DNA of 36,652 nucleotides from Halorubrum saccharovorum DSM 1137 (GCF_000337915.1 NZ_AOJE01000070.1:149109-185760), one strand, 5' to 3'. Positions 1 through 8,628 are shown, counted from the stretch's first letter. Program-made: numbers and translations. The notes: generated by a model from the sequence alone, not told the origin.

Positions 1-91
1 GTCCGACCTCAAATACCTCCGTCCGACCTCAAATACCTCCGTCCGACCTCAAATACCTCCGTCCGACCTCAAATACCTCCGTCCGACCTCA
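1..91. repeat. 20-bp tandem array, at least 4 copies
   Basis: Four identical, head-to-tail copies of gtccgacctcaaatacctcc fill positions 1-80, followed by a partial copy (gtccgacctca) at 81-91 that overlaps the stop codon of the FKBP gene. The array begins at the window edge, so its true length is unknown. There are no spacers, so it is not a CRISPR. The unit is 20 bp, so it could not encode a constant peptide repeat in one frame. Confidence 0.95.
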
Positions 92-559
92 GTTGACGTC
101 GACGATCTCGACGTCGAACGTCAGCGTTTCGCCGGCGAGGCGAGGGTTGAAGTCCACCCGGACGACCTCCTCGTCGACGTGGACGACCTCGCCCTGGCTG
201 CCGTTCTGGGCCTCGAGGTAGGAGCCCTCTTCGGGCGTCTGGCCGCCGAGCATCTCCCGGAGCTCCTCGGTGTCGAACTCCTCGACGTTGTCGTCGCTGG
301 GCTCGCCGTAGGCCTTCTCCGGCGGAATCGTCAGGGTCTCCGTCTCCCCGGCCGCCAAGCCGATCAGGCCCTCCTCCATTCCCTGGATAACCTGTTCGGC
401 GCCGATTTCGACAGTCAGCGGCGCATACTCTCGTTCGGGCTGAGCCTCGGCCAGCCCCGTCTCCTCGGCGACGGACTTCCGGGAGGTGTCGAACACCGTT
501 TCGTCCTCAAGCCGTCCCGTGTACTCCAGCGTCACAGAATCGCCAGTAGCTATCGTCAT
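89..559 (-). CDS. FKBP-type peptidyl-prolyl cis-trans isomerase, SlyD-like
   Basis: This 156-residue protein should catalyse prolyl cis-trans isomerisation and act as a cytoplasmic folding helper. It begins MTIATGDSVTLEYTGRLEDE, the usual FKBP opening, followed by FDTS, the VEIGAEQVIQGMEEGLIG core and an E-rich insert (GEPSDDNVEEFDTEELREML) in the position of the insert-in-flap domain of archaeal short FKBPs and SlyD. The frame extends upstream to 817, but that extension is Arg-rich shadow sequence. The ATG at 557-559 fits the family and has a TATA-like element about 29 nt before it. The stop lies inside the tandem array at the window edge. The paralogue cannot be named from sequence alone. 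Confidence 0.93.
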   Translation of the reverse strand: MTIATGDSVTLEYTGRLEDETVFDTSRKSVAEETGLAEAQPEREYAPLTVEIGAEQVIQGMEEGLIGLAAGETETLTIPPEKAYGEPSDDNVEEFDTEELREMLGGQTPEEGSYLEAQNGSQGEVVHVDEEVVRVDFNPRLAGETLTFDVEIVDVN

Positions 560-582
560 ACGAGCGTGAGGTGTGCCACACG

Positions 583-596
583 GAAAGGTTATTGCA
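583..596 (-). promoter_or_regulatory. Probable TATA box for the FKBP gene
   Basis: Read on the minus strand, gcaataaccttt lies about 29 nt before the chosen ATG, the spacing of haloarchaeal leaderless promoters. It also lies in the short gap after the glmS stop at 634. Confidence 0.45.
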
Positions 597-633
597 TCGA
601 GAGACGGGCGCCGTCGCCGGGGTCGGGCGGGCC

Positions 634-2514
634 TCACTCCACGGTGACGCTCTTCGCCAGATTTCGCGGCTTGTCGATCGGCCGCCCCTTCTCGTTGGCG
701 ACGTGATACGCGAACAGCTGCAGGTACACGTTCGCCACCAGCGGCTCGACGACGCCCACGTCGGGCACGTCGAACGACGCGTCGAGGGTGTCGTACTCGT
801 CGCCCGCGGAGACGCACCCCAACGCCGGCGCGCCCCGCGTCTGCGCTTCGGTGACGTTGTTCATCGTCTCGTCGGCCCGTGCCCCGTCAGTCAACACGGC
901 GATCACGGGCGTCTCTGGCGTCACCAGCGCTAACGGACCGTGTTTGAGCTCGCCGGCGGCGAACCCCTCCGCGTGATCGTAGGAGATCTCCTTGAGCTTC
1001 AACGCGCCCTCCAACGCAACGGGCACGCCGAGCGACCGGCCGACGAAGAAGAACGCCTCGCTGTCCTGAAACTCTCGGGCGGCCTCCCGCACCCGCTGCT
1101 CCTCGTCGAGGACCTGCTGGACCGCGCCCGGAAGCCCCTGCAGGTCCTCCAAGACTGAGCGCGCGTCGGCGGCCGCGAGCGCGCCGCGGTCACGCCCGAT
1201 CGCCACCCCGAGCATCGCGAGCGTCGCCACCTGCGAGGCGAACGTCTTGGTCGCGGCCACGCCGATCTCCGGGCCGGCGCGGATGAACGCGGTGCCGTCG
1301 ACCTCTCGCGTCACCGTGCTCCCCAGGGTGTTCGTCACGGCGAACGTCCGGGCGCCCGCGGCGTTCGCGCGCCGGATCGCCCCGAGCGTGTCGGCGGTCT
1401 CCCCGCTCTGGGTCACGGCGACCACCAGCGTCCGGTCGGGCGTCCGCCCCGCACCGAACTCGTACTCGCTGGCGATCTCGACGGTCGCGCGCACCCCCGC
1501 GAGATCCTCGAACAACTGCGCTGCGTACCGACCCGCGTAGTAGGAAGTCCCGCAGGCGACGATCCGGATCTCCTCTAAGTCCGCGAGAAAGCCCGGCGGG
1601 AACGACACGTCCAAATCCACGTCGCCGGCGTCCACGTCCAACCGCCCGGCGAGGGTCTGCCGGAGCGCGGTCGGCTGCTCGTGGATCTCCTTGCGCATGT
1701 AGTGCTCGTAGCCGCCCTTTTCGGCGGCGTCGGCCTCCCACGTCACCGTCTCGGTCTCGCGGTCGACCGCGTCGCCGTCAGCGTAGACCTCGACGCCGTC
1801 GGGCGACAGCGCCGCCACGTCGCCGTCCTCGAGATAGGTCACGTCGCGGGTGTGCTCTAAGAACGCGGTCACGTCGCTGGCGACGAACGACGCGTCCTCG
1901 CCGCGGCCCAACACCAGGGGGCTCCCGCGGCGCGCGACGACGATCCGGTCGTCGCCCTCGCGGACCGCACAGATCCCGTAGCTCCCCTCCAGTCGCCCCT
2001 CGACCCGCCGGACCGCGGCGAGGAGGTCCGCGCCCTCACCGCCCTCCTCGCCGCCGGAATCGGCGGCCAGTTCCTCCTCGATCAGGTGCGGGATGACCTC
2101 CGTGTCCGTGTCGCTGGTGAACTCGTGGTCCGCCAGCTCCGCTCTGAGCGCCTCGTAGTTCTCGACGATGCCGTTGTGGACGACCGCCACGTCGCCGACG
2201 CAGTCCGTGTGCGGGTGCGCGTTTGCGTCCGTCGGCGGTCCGTGCGTGCTCCAGCGCGTGTGGCCGACGCCGAGCGTCGCGTCGGGCACGTCCGGCACCG
2301 ACAGCGCGTCGACCTCTCCCGACCGCTTCGCGAGGGTGAGTCCGCTCTCCGGCCCCACGAGCGCGACGCCCGCGGAGTCGTACCCGCGGTACTCGAGGTT
2401 CTTGAGGCCGCGATGGACGATCTCGCCGACGCTGCCCGGCGTCTCCTCGTCTGTCGTCTCACCGCCGCCGTCAGCCGCGTGCAACTCGCCGATGTAGCCG
2501 ATGATCCCGCACAT
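634..2514 (-). CDS. glmS: Glutamine--fructose-6-phosphate aminotransferase (isomerising)
   Basis: GlmS makes glucosamine-6-phosphate from fructose-6-phosphate and glutamine, the first step to UDP-GlcNAc. The 626-residue protein starts MCGIIGYIGE, so Cys2 is the N-terminal nucleophile of the glutamine amidotransferase half. RGYDSAG and VGHTRWSTHG follow. Two SIS sugar-isomerase modules make up the rest, with CGTSYYAGR and TQSGETADT in the first and KLKEISYDHAEGF in the second. The C-terminus KPRNLAKSVTVE is typical. An acidic loop near residues 155-165 (DSGGEEGGEGAD) looks like a haloarchaeal insertion. The start lies 2 nt after the stop of the upstream nucleotidyltransferase gene, so the two are almost surely one transcript. 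Confidence 0.97.
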   Translation of the reverse strand: MCGIIGYIGELHAADGGGETTDEETPGSVGEIVHRGLKNLEYRGYDSAGVALVGPESGLTLAKRSGEVDALSVPDVPDATLGVGHTRWSTHGPPTDANAHPHTDCVGDVAVVHNGIVENYEALRAELADHEFTSDTDTEVIPHLIEEELAADSGGEEGGEGADLLAAVRRVEGRLEGSYGICAVREGDDRIVVARRGSPLVLGRGEDASFVASDVTAFLEHTRDVTYLEDGDVAALSPDGVEVYADGDAVDRETETVTWEADAAEKGGYEHYMRKEIHEQPTALRQTLAGRLDVDAGDVDLDVSFPPGFLADLEEIRIVACGTSYYAGRYAAQLFEDLAGVRATVEIASEYEFGAGRTPDRTLVVAVTQSGETADTLGAIRRANAAGARTFAVTNTLGSTVTREVDGTAFIRAGPEIGVAATKTFASQVATLAMLGVAIGRDRGALAAADARSVLEDLQGLPGAVQQVLDEEQRVREAAREFQDSEAFFFVGRSLGVPVALEGALKLKEISYDHAEGFAAGELKHGPLALVTPETPVIAVLTDGARADETMNNVTEAQTRGAPALGCVSAGDEYDTLDASFDVPDVGVVEPLVANVYLQLFAYHVANEKGRPIDKPRNLAKSVTVE

Positions 2515-2516
2515 GA

Positions 2517-3701
2517 TCAGCCCCTCCGGACGACGGCGTTCGGTTCGACGCGCCCGTCGACCACGACGCCCGCGTCGGCCCGCACGTCGTCGCCGACGAC
2601 GGCGCCGTCGGTGAGCGTCGCGCCGCCGCCGATCGACGCGTTGTCGCCGACGACGCCGCCGAGCGTCACGTCGCGGTGGACGGTGTCCCCGACCACGACC
2701 GTCGACACCCCTCCGGTGATCGTCGCGTTCGGCCCGATCTGCGCGTTCCCGGCGACGACGGCGTCGCGGACGACCGCCCCCGGCCCGATGACGGCGTCGG
2801 GGAACACGACGGTGTTCTCGACGACCGCGTTGGCCGCGATCGTGACGTTGCTACCGATCGCCGTCGCCCCGCTCAGGGTGGCGTTCGGCCCGACGCGAAC
2901 GTTTCCGGCGAGGACGACGTCGTCCGCGACGGAGACGGTGTCGCCGATACGCCGTCCCGTCGTCGGGGCTTCGCGGGCGTGGTCGGTGTCGTGGATCAGC
3001 GCCGCGTTCACCGTGAGAACGTCCCAGAGGTTCGACACGTCGAGCCACCGACCGTCGTAGCCCAAGCCGGTCACCTCGTCCCGCTCGGCCAGGTCGTTCA
3101 GCGTCGCGGTGATCGCCAGCTCCCCCGTCGCGTTCGTCGCCCGGATCGCGTCGAATATCGCGGGCGAGAAGCCGTAGACGCCGGCGTTGATGCGGTTGGT
3201 GTCGACCGGTCCCTCGGGCTTCTCGTCGATGTCGATCACGCGGTCGCCGTCCAGTCGGACGACGCCGTAGTCACGCGGGCGCTCCACGGCGGTGACGGTC
3301 ACCAGCGGCGCGTCGCCGTCGCTGAGGCGGTCGCGGACGGCCGACACCGCCTCGGCGTCGACGAGCCGGTCGCCGTTGAGAACCACGAAGGGGCCGTCGA
3401 CGACGGGTTCGGCCTGTAACACCGCGTGTCCCGTCCCCAGTTGCGTCGACTGCTCGACGTACTCGATCGTCACGTCCCAGTCGTCGCCGTCGCCGAAGTG
3501 GTTTCGGATCCGCTCCTGTTTGTATCCGACGACGAGGACGATCCGGTCGATGCCAGCCGCGACCACGGCCTCGACGACGTGTTCGAGCAGCGGGCGGTTC
3601 GCGACGGGTACCATCGGCTTCGGTCGCCGGTTCGTCAGCGGCTCCAGCCGGCGTCCCTCCCCCGCGGCGAGGACCACCGCGGTTCCTGACTCATCACGCA
3701 T
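2517..3701 (-). CDS. GlmU-type sugar-1-phosphate nucleotidyltransferase with left-handed beta-helix
   Basis: This 394-residue protein has an N-terminal nucleotidyltransferase domain (LAAGEGRRLEPLTNRRPKPM near residues 11-30, and a metal/nucleotide motif VLNGDRL). A C-terminal hexapeptide-repeat domain runs from about residue 255 to the end (repeats such as VGPNATL, IGSNVTI, IGPGAVV). It should join a sugar-1-phosphate to UTP or dTTP. Pairing with glmS in a two-gene operon points to UDP-GlcNAc synthesis, but a glucose-1-phosphate thymidylyltransferase role is possible. Its beta-helix lacks the GAGTNVANLRHD motif seen in the second GlmU-like protein at 11089, so acetyltransferase activity is doubtful. 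It has its own TATA-like box and is divergent from the response regulator. Confidence 0.9.
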   Translation of the reverse strand: MRDESGTAVVLAAGEGRRLEPLTNRRPKPMVPVANRPLLEHVVEAVVAAGIDRIVLVVGYKQERIRNHFGDGDDWDVTIEYVEQSTQLGTGHAVLQAEPVVDGPFVVLNGDRLVDAEAVSAVRDRLSDGDAPLVTVTAVERPRDYGVVRLDGDRVIDIDEKPEGPVDTNRINAGVYGFSPAIFDAIRATNATGELAITATLNDLAERDEVTGLGYDGRWLDVSNLWDVLTVNAALIHDTDHAREAPTTGRRIGDTVSVADDVVLAGNVRVGPNATLSGATAIGSNVTIAANAVVENTVVFPDAVIGPGAVVRDAVVAGNAQIGPNATITGGVSTVVVGDTVHRDVTLGGVVGDNASIGGGATLTDGAVVGDDVRADAGVVVDGRVEPNAVVRRG

Positions 3702-3723
3702 ACGTCACCCCTCGCCCGCCCCG

Positions 3724-3733
3724 GTGTTAAATG
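3724..3733 (-). promoter_or_regulatory. Probable TATA box of the glmU-type/glmS operon
   Basis: The minus-strand sequence catttaacac lies about 28 nt upstream of the ATG at 3701. It is in the 97-bp divergent gap shared with the response-regulator promoter. Confidence 0.5.
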
Positions 3734-3770
3734 GCTCGCGGCCCCCGCGCCGGGCGGTGTAGAGACAAGG

Positions 3771-3780
3771 TAAAGTAGAT
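3771..3780 (+). promoter_or_regulatory. Probable TATA box of the polysaccharide operon
   Basis: The sequence taaagtagat lies about 25 nt before the GTG start of the response regulator. That spacing fits a leaderless transcript and supports the GTG start over upstream alternatives in other frames. Confidence 0.45.
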
Positions 3781-3798
3781 CTGACGTGTATACCGCCC

Positions 3799-4179
3799 GT
3801 GACGAAATCGGCCGTCATCGCGGACGACGACGAGACGATCCGGTCGATCCTCGAGTACAAACTGTCGAACGCGGGATTCGAGGTCACCGCGTGCCACGAC
3901 GGCGAAGCGGGCCGCGAGGCGCTGAACGACCCCGACGCAGACCCGGACATCGTCGTCCTCGACGTGATGATGCCGCGGCTGAAGGGGACCCAACTGCTCC
4001 GGGCGGTGCGGCGCGGAGAGCTCGCGGTCGACCCCGACGTTCCCGTCGTCATGCTCACCTCGCGCGGCCAGGAGGCGGACGTGCTCGAGGGGCTCGAGTC
4101 CGGCGCGAACGAGTACCTCACGAAGCCGTTCAGCCCCAACGAGCTCCTCGTCCGGATCGAACGTCTGGTCGAGGAATGA
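3799..4179 (+). CDS. Receiver-only (CheY-like) response regulator
   Basis: The 126-residue protein is a single receiver domain with no output domain. Visible are the acidic pair D10/D11, the phospho-acceptor D55 in VVLDVMMPRLKG, T87 in MLTSRG and K109 in YLTKPF, so all key residues are present. It should be phosphorylated by a histidine kinase; the GAF kinase at 7429 is the only candidate in the locus. The start is GTG. Its stop overlaps the next start as ATGA, which indicates translational coupling to the HEAT protein and the GT2 synthase. By inference it switches polymer synthesis by binding one of those partners, since it has no DNA-binding domain. Confidence 0.93.
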   Translation: MTKSAVIADDDETIRSILEYKLSNAGFEVTACHDGEAGREALNDPDADPDIVVLDVMMPRLKGTQLLRAVRRGELAVDPDVPVVMLTSRGQEADVLEGLESGANEYLTKPFSPNELLVRIERLVEE

Positions 4180-5432
4180 GCGTGGACCCGTCGAGCGTCC
4201 CTCTCCCGCCGTTTTCTTCCCCGGTCCTCCTCTCGCTGCCGGGGCCGCTCTCTCGGGGCCTCGCGCTCGCCGCGGTCGTCCTCGGGTCGCTCCTGCTCGC
4301 GGTAGTGATCGTGACGGTCGGCTACTCCCTTCGTGCGGCCCGTAGCCGCCGACGGCGGACCCCGGCCCGCGAGACCCTTCGGTCAGAGCTGCTCGACCGG
4401 CTCTACGGGCGCGACGACCCGGCGTGGGACGAGTGGGTCGCCGGGCTCTCGGCGCTCGAACGCGACGAGCTCGAGTCGCTGCTCGACGTGTATCTGCGCG
4501 AGCTCGAGGGCGGGGACGCCGACCTGTTGGCCGAGCTGGGAACGGCGTTGGGAATCGACGAGCGCGCGCGCCGCGAGATCGCCGACGGCGGCTACTGGGA
4601 CCGGCTACACGCGCTCGTCTGGCTCGCCCTACTGCGCGATGCGCCGGACCGCGACCTCCTCGAGACGCGCTGCACCGACACGTCCCGCGAACGCGCTGCG
4701 GCTGCACGGGTGTTGTACGCCGCGGGGACGGACGACTGCGCGACGGCCGGCGTCGACCTGCTGTTGCGAGACGACCCCCGTTCCTTCTCGGTGTTCGGCG
4801 TCGACACGCTCTACCGCGTCGCGGAGCGAGACCCGACGCCGTTCTTCGAGCGGGTCGCCGCCGACTTCGACGAGTGGGAGCCGTCGCTCCAGCGACAGGC
4901 GCTGCTCGTGGTCCGCCACCTCACCACCGTCGTCGGCGGCGCCGACCGATCGTGGATCGTCGGAGCGCTGTCGAGTCCGGACCCGAGCGTGCGGTCGGCC
5001 GCGTGGCGGGCGCTGGGCGCGTACGGCTGGGACCGGGGCCTCCGTGACGGAGTCGACCTCTCGGCGATCGGAGAGGATCCCGTCCCCTCCGTCCGCGCGA
5101 ACGCGTACCGAGCGCTCGGCGCCTGGGGCGACGGCGAGGCGACCGCGGCGATCGAGTCCGCGGCGACGACGGACCCGGACGCCCGCGCGCAGGTCGCGGC
5201 CGCGGAGACGCTGGTCGCGAACCGAGGGACGGACGATCCCCCGTCCCGGCGAGTTCCGGGTAGCGAGTGGGTCGCCGGCCCCGAGGGCGTCGCCTCCGTG
5301 ACCGACGAGTCGGCTGAGACCGAGCCCTTCGGCGCCGCGTGGGCGTGGGCGACCGAACACGCACGGTTCGACCGGCTCGCGCGGGACATCTCCGCGGAGC
5401 GCGAGCGGCTCCACGAGGAGGTGCGCGGATGA
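4176..5432 (+). CDS. Membrane-anchored HEAT-repeat protein
   Basis: The 418-residue protein has one clear hydrophobic segment at about residues 26-52, followed by a basic stretch (RAARSRRRR) that should stay cytoplasmic. The rest is helical with HEAT-like repeats, clearest at SSPDPSVRSAAWRALGAYG and DPVPSVRANAYRALGAWG. HEAT solenoids are scaffolds for protein contacts, and no enzymatic motif is visible. It starts within the ATGA overlap with the response regulator and ends in an ATGA overlap with the synthase gene. By inference it links the receiver to the membrane synthase. I do not recognise a named family beyond HEAT. Confidence 0.85.
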   Translation: MSVDPSSVPLPPFSSPVLLSLPGPLSRGLALAAVVLGSLLLAVVIVTVGYSLRAARSRRRRTPARETLRSELLDRLYGRDDPAWDEWVAGLSALERDELESLLDVYLRELEGGDADLLAELGTALGIDERARREIADGGYWDRLHALVWLALLRDAPDRDLLETRCTDTSRERAAAARVLYAAGTDDCATAGVDLLLRDDPRSFSVFGVDTLYRVAERDPTPFFERVAADFDEWEPSLQRQALLVVRHLTTVVGGADRSWIVGALSSPDPSVRSAAWRALGAYGWDRGLRDGVDLSAIGEDPVPSVRANAYRALGAWGDGEATAAIESAATTDPDARAQVAAAETLVANRGTDDPPSRRVPGSEWVAGPEGVASVTDESAETEPFGAAWAWATEHARFDRLARDISAERERLHEEVRG

Positions 5433-7381
5433 CGACGCTCGGATCGGTCGCGACGGCGGTCATCGCCGGGTCGGGCTTCTTCATCGTCACGTACTACCTG
5501 CTGATCAACGCCGGCTACCTGCTGATCCACGCCCTCGCGCTGCTCCAGCTCCGCGACAACGTCCGCGAGTCGGCGTGGAAGCCGTCGTTCCGCGCGTTCG
5601 ACAGCCCGTTCTATCCGGGCGTCGCGATGGTCGTGCCGGCGTACAACGAGGCGACGACGATCGTCGAGAGCGTGCGGTCGATGCTGGCGCTCAACTACCC
5701 CGACCAGGAGATCGTCGTCGTCAACGACGGCTCCTCCGACGCCACCCTCGACCGGCTCGTCGAGGCGTTCGGGCTCCGCCCGGTCGACGCCGAGGTCCCG
5801 TACGACGTGCCTTCGGAGCCGATCCGCGGCGTGTACCGCTCGGCGATCCACGAGGACCTGCTGGTCGTCGACAAGGAGAACGGCGGGAAAAGCGACGCGC
5901 TCAACGCCGGCGTCTGGCTCACCGAACAGGAGCTGTTTTGCGCGGTCGACGCCGACACCCTGATCGACCGCGACGCGCTGTTGGACGTGGTCGCGCCGTT
6001 CCTGGAGGAGCCCTCGCGAACGGTCGCCAGCGGAGGCACCATCCGGGTCGCCAACGACTGCGTGGTCCAGGACGGGCAGGTCAAGGAGGTCAACCTCCCG
6101 AAGACGGGACTTCCCGGCGTGCAGGTGATGGAGTACCTGCGGGCGTTCTACTCCGGGCGGCTCGGCCTCGCCCGGCTCAAGGGGCTGATCCTCATCTCCG
6201 GCGCGTTCGGCGTGTTCCGGACCGACCGCGTCCGGGAGATCGGCGGGTACCGACACGACACGATCACCGAGGACTTCGACGTGGTCGTCCGGCTCCACGA
6301 ACACCTCTCTGACGCCGACATCGACTACCGGATCGAGTTCGTCCCGGAGCCGGTCGCGTGGACGGAGGTGCCCGACAACCTGCGGACGCTCGGCCGCCAG
6401 CGCCGCCGCTGGTACCGCGGGATGATAGAGACAGTGTTCGCCAGCCGTCGGATGTTCTTCCGGCGGCGGTACGGTCGGGTCGGGACGGTCGTCCTCCCGT
6501 TTTTCACCGCGGCCGAGGCGCTCGGTCCGCTCATCGAGGGGCTCGGATACGTGCTGCTCCCGATCGCGTGGTACCTGGGCATCCTGAACGTCGAGTTTTT
6601 CCTGGCGTTCCTGCTGTTGACCGTCGGGGTCGGGGTCTTCCTCTCGTGGTTCGGCGTGTTCAGCGAGGTGTGGAGCTACAACCGGTACGAGTCGCCGCGG
6701 GACGTGCTCCGCCTGCTCTGGTACGGCGTCCTGGAGAACTTCGGCTACCGCCAGTGGAAGACGATCGTCGCGTGGCACGGCCTGATCGAGTACCTGCGCG
6801 GCGACCAGTCGTGGGGGGTCATGGAGCGGCGCGGGTTCGGATCCGAGGGCGAGACTTCGGCGGCGGCCGCGGCGGCTCCGGTCGCGGGCGCAAGAGGAGA
6901 CGGCGCCGAGACCGTGGCCGACGACTCCGCCGCCACCAGCGGATTCGTGTGGATCGACTGGCTCTCCGAGGCGCCCGACACCGACGGGATTCGGTGGCTC
7001 GACCGAGTCGCGAGCGACGGGGCGCCCGGGCGGTTCGTTTCGGTCGCCGATCCGGCCGTCGGCGTTGGAGACGGCGGGTTCGTCTGGACCCGCGACTTCG
7101 CCGACGGCGTGGGTGACGGCGGGTTCGTCTGGATGACCGATCCCTCGGACGGCGCGGGGGACGGCGGCTTCGCGATCGCGTCCGACGGGGACGGCGTGCT
7201 TCGGCTCGTCGAGACGGCGGACTTCACCGACGGTCTCGGCGACGGCGGGTTCGTGTGGACGACCGATCCCGACCTCGGAGCCGGCGACGGCGGGTTCGTC
7301 TGGACCCGCGACTTCGCGGAGGGGACGGGCGACGGCGGGTTCGTGTGGCTCGTCGGTGCGGCCACGGGTGGCGACAACTGA
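5429..7381 (+). CDS. Processive family-2 glycosyltransferase (polysaccharide synthase) with GDGGF-repeat tail
   Basis: This 650-residue membrane synthase resembles the PgaC/BcsA/hyaluronan-synthase type. An N-terminal membrane segment (about 8-40) leads into a GT-A domain with VVPAYNE (68-74), VVNDGSSD (97-104), K/N-rich GGKSDALNAG, DAD at 174-176, TED at 280-282 and QRRRW at 324-328. DxD, TED and Q/RxxRW together mark processive polymer synthases. Further membrane helices lie at about 352-412. The last 180 residues are unusual: an Ala-rich linker, then six GDGGF units starting at 547, 562, 577, 604, 619 and 634, most reading GDGGFVW. The donor is not shown by sequence. UDP-GlcNAc is a reasonable guess from glmS/glmU/glmM nearby. 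The gene overlaps the HEAT gene by ATGA. Confidence 0.92.
   Translation: MTTLGSVATAVIAGSGFFIVTYYLLINAGYLLIHALALLQLRDNVRESAWKPSFRAFDSPFYPGVAMVVPAYNEATTIVESVRSMLALNYPDQEIVVVNDGSSDATLDRLVEAFGLRPVDAEVPYDVPSEPIRGVYRSAIHEDLLVVDKENGGKSDALNAGVWLTEQELFCAVDADTLIDRDALLDVVAPFLEEPSRTVASGGTIRVANDCVVQDGQVKEVNLPKTGLPGVQVMEYLRAFYSGRLGLARLKGLILISGAFGVFRTDRVREIGGYRHDTITEDFDVVVRLHEHLSDADIDYRIEFVPEPVAWTEVPDNLRTLGRQRRRWYRGMIETVFASRRMFFRRRYGRVGTVVLPFFTAAEALGPLIEGLGYVLLPIAWYLGILNVEFFLAFLLLTVGVGVFLSWFGVFSEVWSYNRYESPRDVLRLLWYGVLENFGYRQWKTIVAWHGLIEYLRGDQSWGVMERRGFGSEGETSAAAAAAPVAGARGDGAETVADDSAATSGFVWIDWLSEAPDTDGIRWLDRVASDGAPGRFVSVADPAVGVGDGGFVWTRDFADGVGDGGFVWMTDPSDGAGDGGFAIASDGDGVLRLVETADFTDGLGDGGFVWTTDPDLGAGDGGFVWTRDFAEGTGDGGFVWLVGAATGGDN
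7067..7351 (+). repeat. Coding repeats for GDGGFVW motifs in the synthase tail
   Basis: Six copies of a motif read as GDGGFVW (one is GDGGFAI) lie 15 residues apart in the first and last runs and 27 apart in the middle. The links alternate between TRDFADGV-like and TTDPDLGA-like sequences. The DNA is also repetitive (ggcgacggcgggttcgtctgg-like blocks), so the array probably grew by recent duplication. Confidence 0.9.
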
Positions 7382-7418
7382 GCCGCGACGACTGAGCCGC
7401 GACGACCGAGCCGCGACG
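7377..7418. repeat. 14-bp tandem triplication across a stop codon
   Basis: Three head-to-tail copies of actgagccgcgacg (the third with one change) start inside the last codons of the synthase gene. The TGA stop (7379-7381) lies in the first copy and a second TGA in the next copy. The repeats fill the gap to the convergent kinase gene. Confidence 0.85.
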
Positions 7419-7428
7419 GGCGCCGCGC

Positions 7429-8628
7429 TCAGTTGCCGTCCACGCCGTGATGGATCGGCTCGGCGGCGTTGACGTCCGTCACTTCGAACCGGGTCCCCGC
7501 CTCGGAACTCGTGACCGAGAGGTCCCATCCGTGGCCGGAGACCACGCGCTGGACGACCAGCAGCCCGAGGCCGAACGACTTCACGTTCTCCGCGTCGGCC
7601 TCGACGAGGGCGCTCTCGACTTCCGGCGGGAGTCCCGGCCCGTCGTCGGCGACCGCGAAGCCGCGTCCGTCCCCCGTCACCGTCACGGAGACGGTCGGCC
7701 CGCCGTGCTCGACGCTGTTGCGGAACAGGTTCTCGAAGAGCCGCCGGAGGCGCATCTCGTCGGCGACGACCGTCGTGTCGGGCGCGAGCTCAACCGTCAG
7801 CGTGGCGTTCCGGGTTTGGACGGTGTCCCACGCGTCGCGGACGAGCGGTTCGAGCGCGGTCTCGGTTCGCTCGCCGACGTCGGCCCCCTCCTTCGCCAGC
7901 AGCAGGCACTCGGCGATCATCGACTCCATGCGGTCCAGCGAGCTGCGGACGCGGCCGAGGAACTCCGCGACCTGCCCGGACACCGCGTCCTGCGCGAGCT
8001 CGGTGAAGCCGATCGCGCCCGCCAGCGGATTGCGGAGGTCGTGAGCGACGATGCCGGCGAACTCGTCGAGCCGATCGTTCTGGTCGCGGAGTTCGGCGTA
8101 GTGTTTCTGTCGTTCGAGCTCGGCGCCGACCCACTCCGCGAGCACCGAGACGAAGTCGCGCTCCCGGTCGGTGATCGGGTCGGACCTGGGCTCGTCGTCG
8201 GAGAAACACAGCGTCCCGTACGTCTCGCCGTCGACGTCGACTTCTGCGCCGACGTAACAGCGGAGGCCGGTCGCCTCGAGCGCGGCGTCGTCGCGGTACT
8301 CGCTGTCGACCGCGTCCGCGAACCCGATCGTCTCCCCCGTCCCGACGACGTGCCGACACCACGTCCCGTCGAGGTCGACGACGCCGCCCTGCGCGTACGG
8401 ACCGCCCTCGATGTTCGTCTCGACCACCTCGTACCGTCCCTCGCCGGTGTACGAGAGGACCCCGTTGTCGACCCCGAGGTACTCCCGGCCGACGCCGATC
8501 GCCCGCTGGATCCGCTCGTCGGTGGTCAGGTCGCGCGCCGTCAGCCGCAACAGGCTCTCGAACGGGTCGGGGCGGTCGGAGCGGTCGAGACGGTCGGGAC
8601 GGTCGGGGCGGTCGGAGGTGCCGGTCAT
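7429..8628 (-). CDS. GAF-domain sensor histidine kinase
   Basis: The 399-residue protein has a short low-complexity N-terminus (DRPDRPDRLDRSDRPD), a GAF sensor domain at about 30-175, a HisKA helix pair with phospho-acceptor H196 in IVAHDLRNPL, and an HATPase domain. The HATPase domain has an N-box with N300/N304 (ENLFRNSVEHGG), a G1 box (VADDGPGLP) and a G2 box (SFGLGLLV). It has no membrane helix and no receiver, so it is a soluble kinase needing a separate response regulator. The frame is open up to 8769, but the ATG at 8626-8628 gives the normal haloarchaeal GAF-kinase layout; an ATG 15 codons upstream is an alternative. It is convergent with the synthase and divergent from the lipoprotein. 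By inference it acts on the receiver at 3799. Confidence 0.92.
   Translation of the reverse strand: MTGTSDRPDRPDRLDRSDRPDPFESLLRLTARDLTTDERIQRAIGVGREYLGVDNGVLSYTGEGRYEVVETNIEGGPYAQGGVVDLDGTWCRHVVGTGETIGFADAVDSEYRDDAALEATGLRCYVGAEVDVDGETYGTLCFSDDEPRSDPITDRERDFVSVLAEWVGAELERQKHYAELRDQNDRLDEFAGIVAHDLRNPLAGAIGFTELAQDAVSGQVAEFLGRVRSSLDRMESMIAECLLLAKEGADVGERTETALEPLVRDAWDTVQTRNATLTVELAPDTTVVADEMRLRRLFENLFRNSVEHGGPTVSVTVTGDGRGFAVADDGPGLPPEVESALVEADAENVKSFGLGLLVVQRVVSGHGWDLSVTSSEAGTRFEVTDVNAAEPIHHGVDGN

Noticed and set aside
1-91. Possible CRISPR array
   Set aside because: The copies are directly adjacent with no spacers, so this is a plain tandem repeat.
4811-7528. Long minus-strand open frame opposite the HEAT, synthase and kinase genes
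   Set aside because: Arg/Pro/Gly/His-rich translation with no domain, antisense to well-supported genes. Long antisense frames are common in GC-rich DNA.
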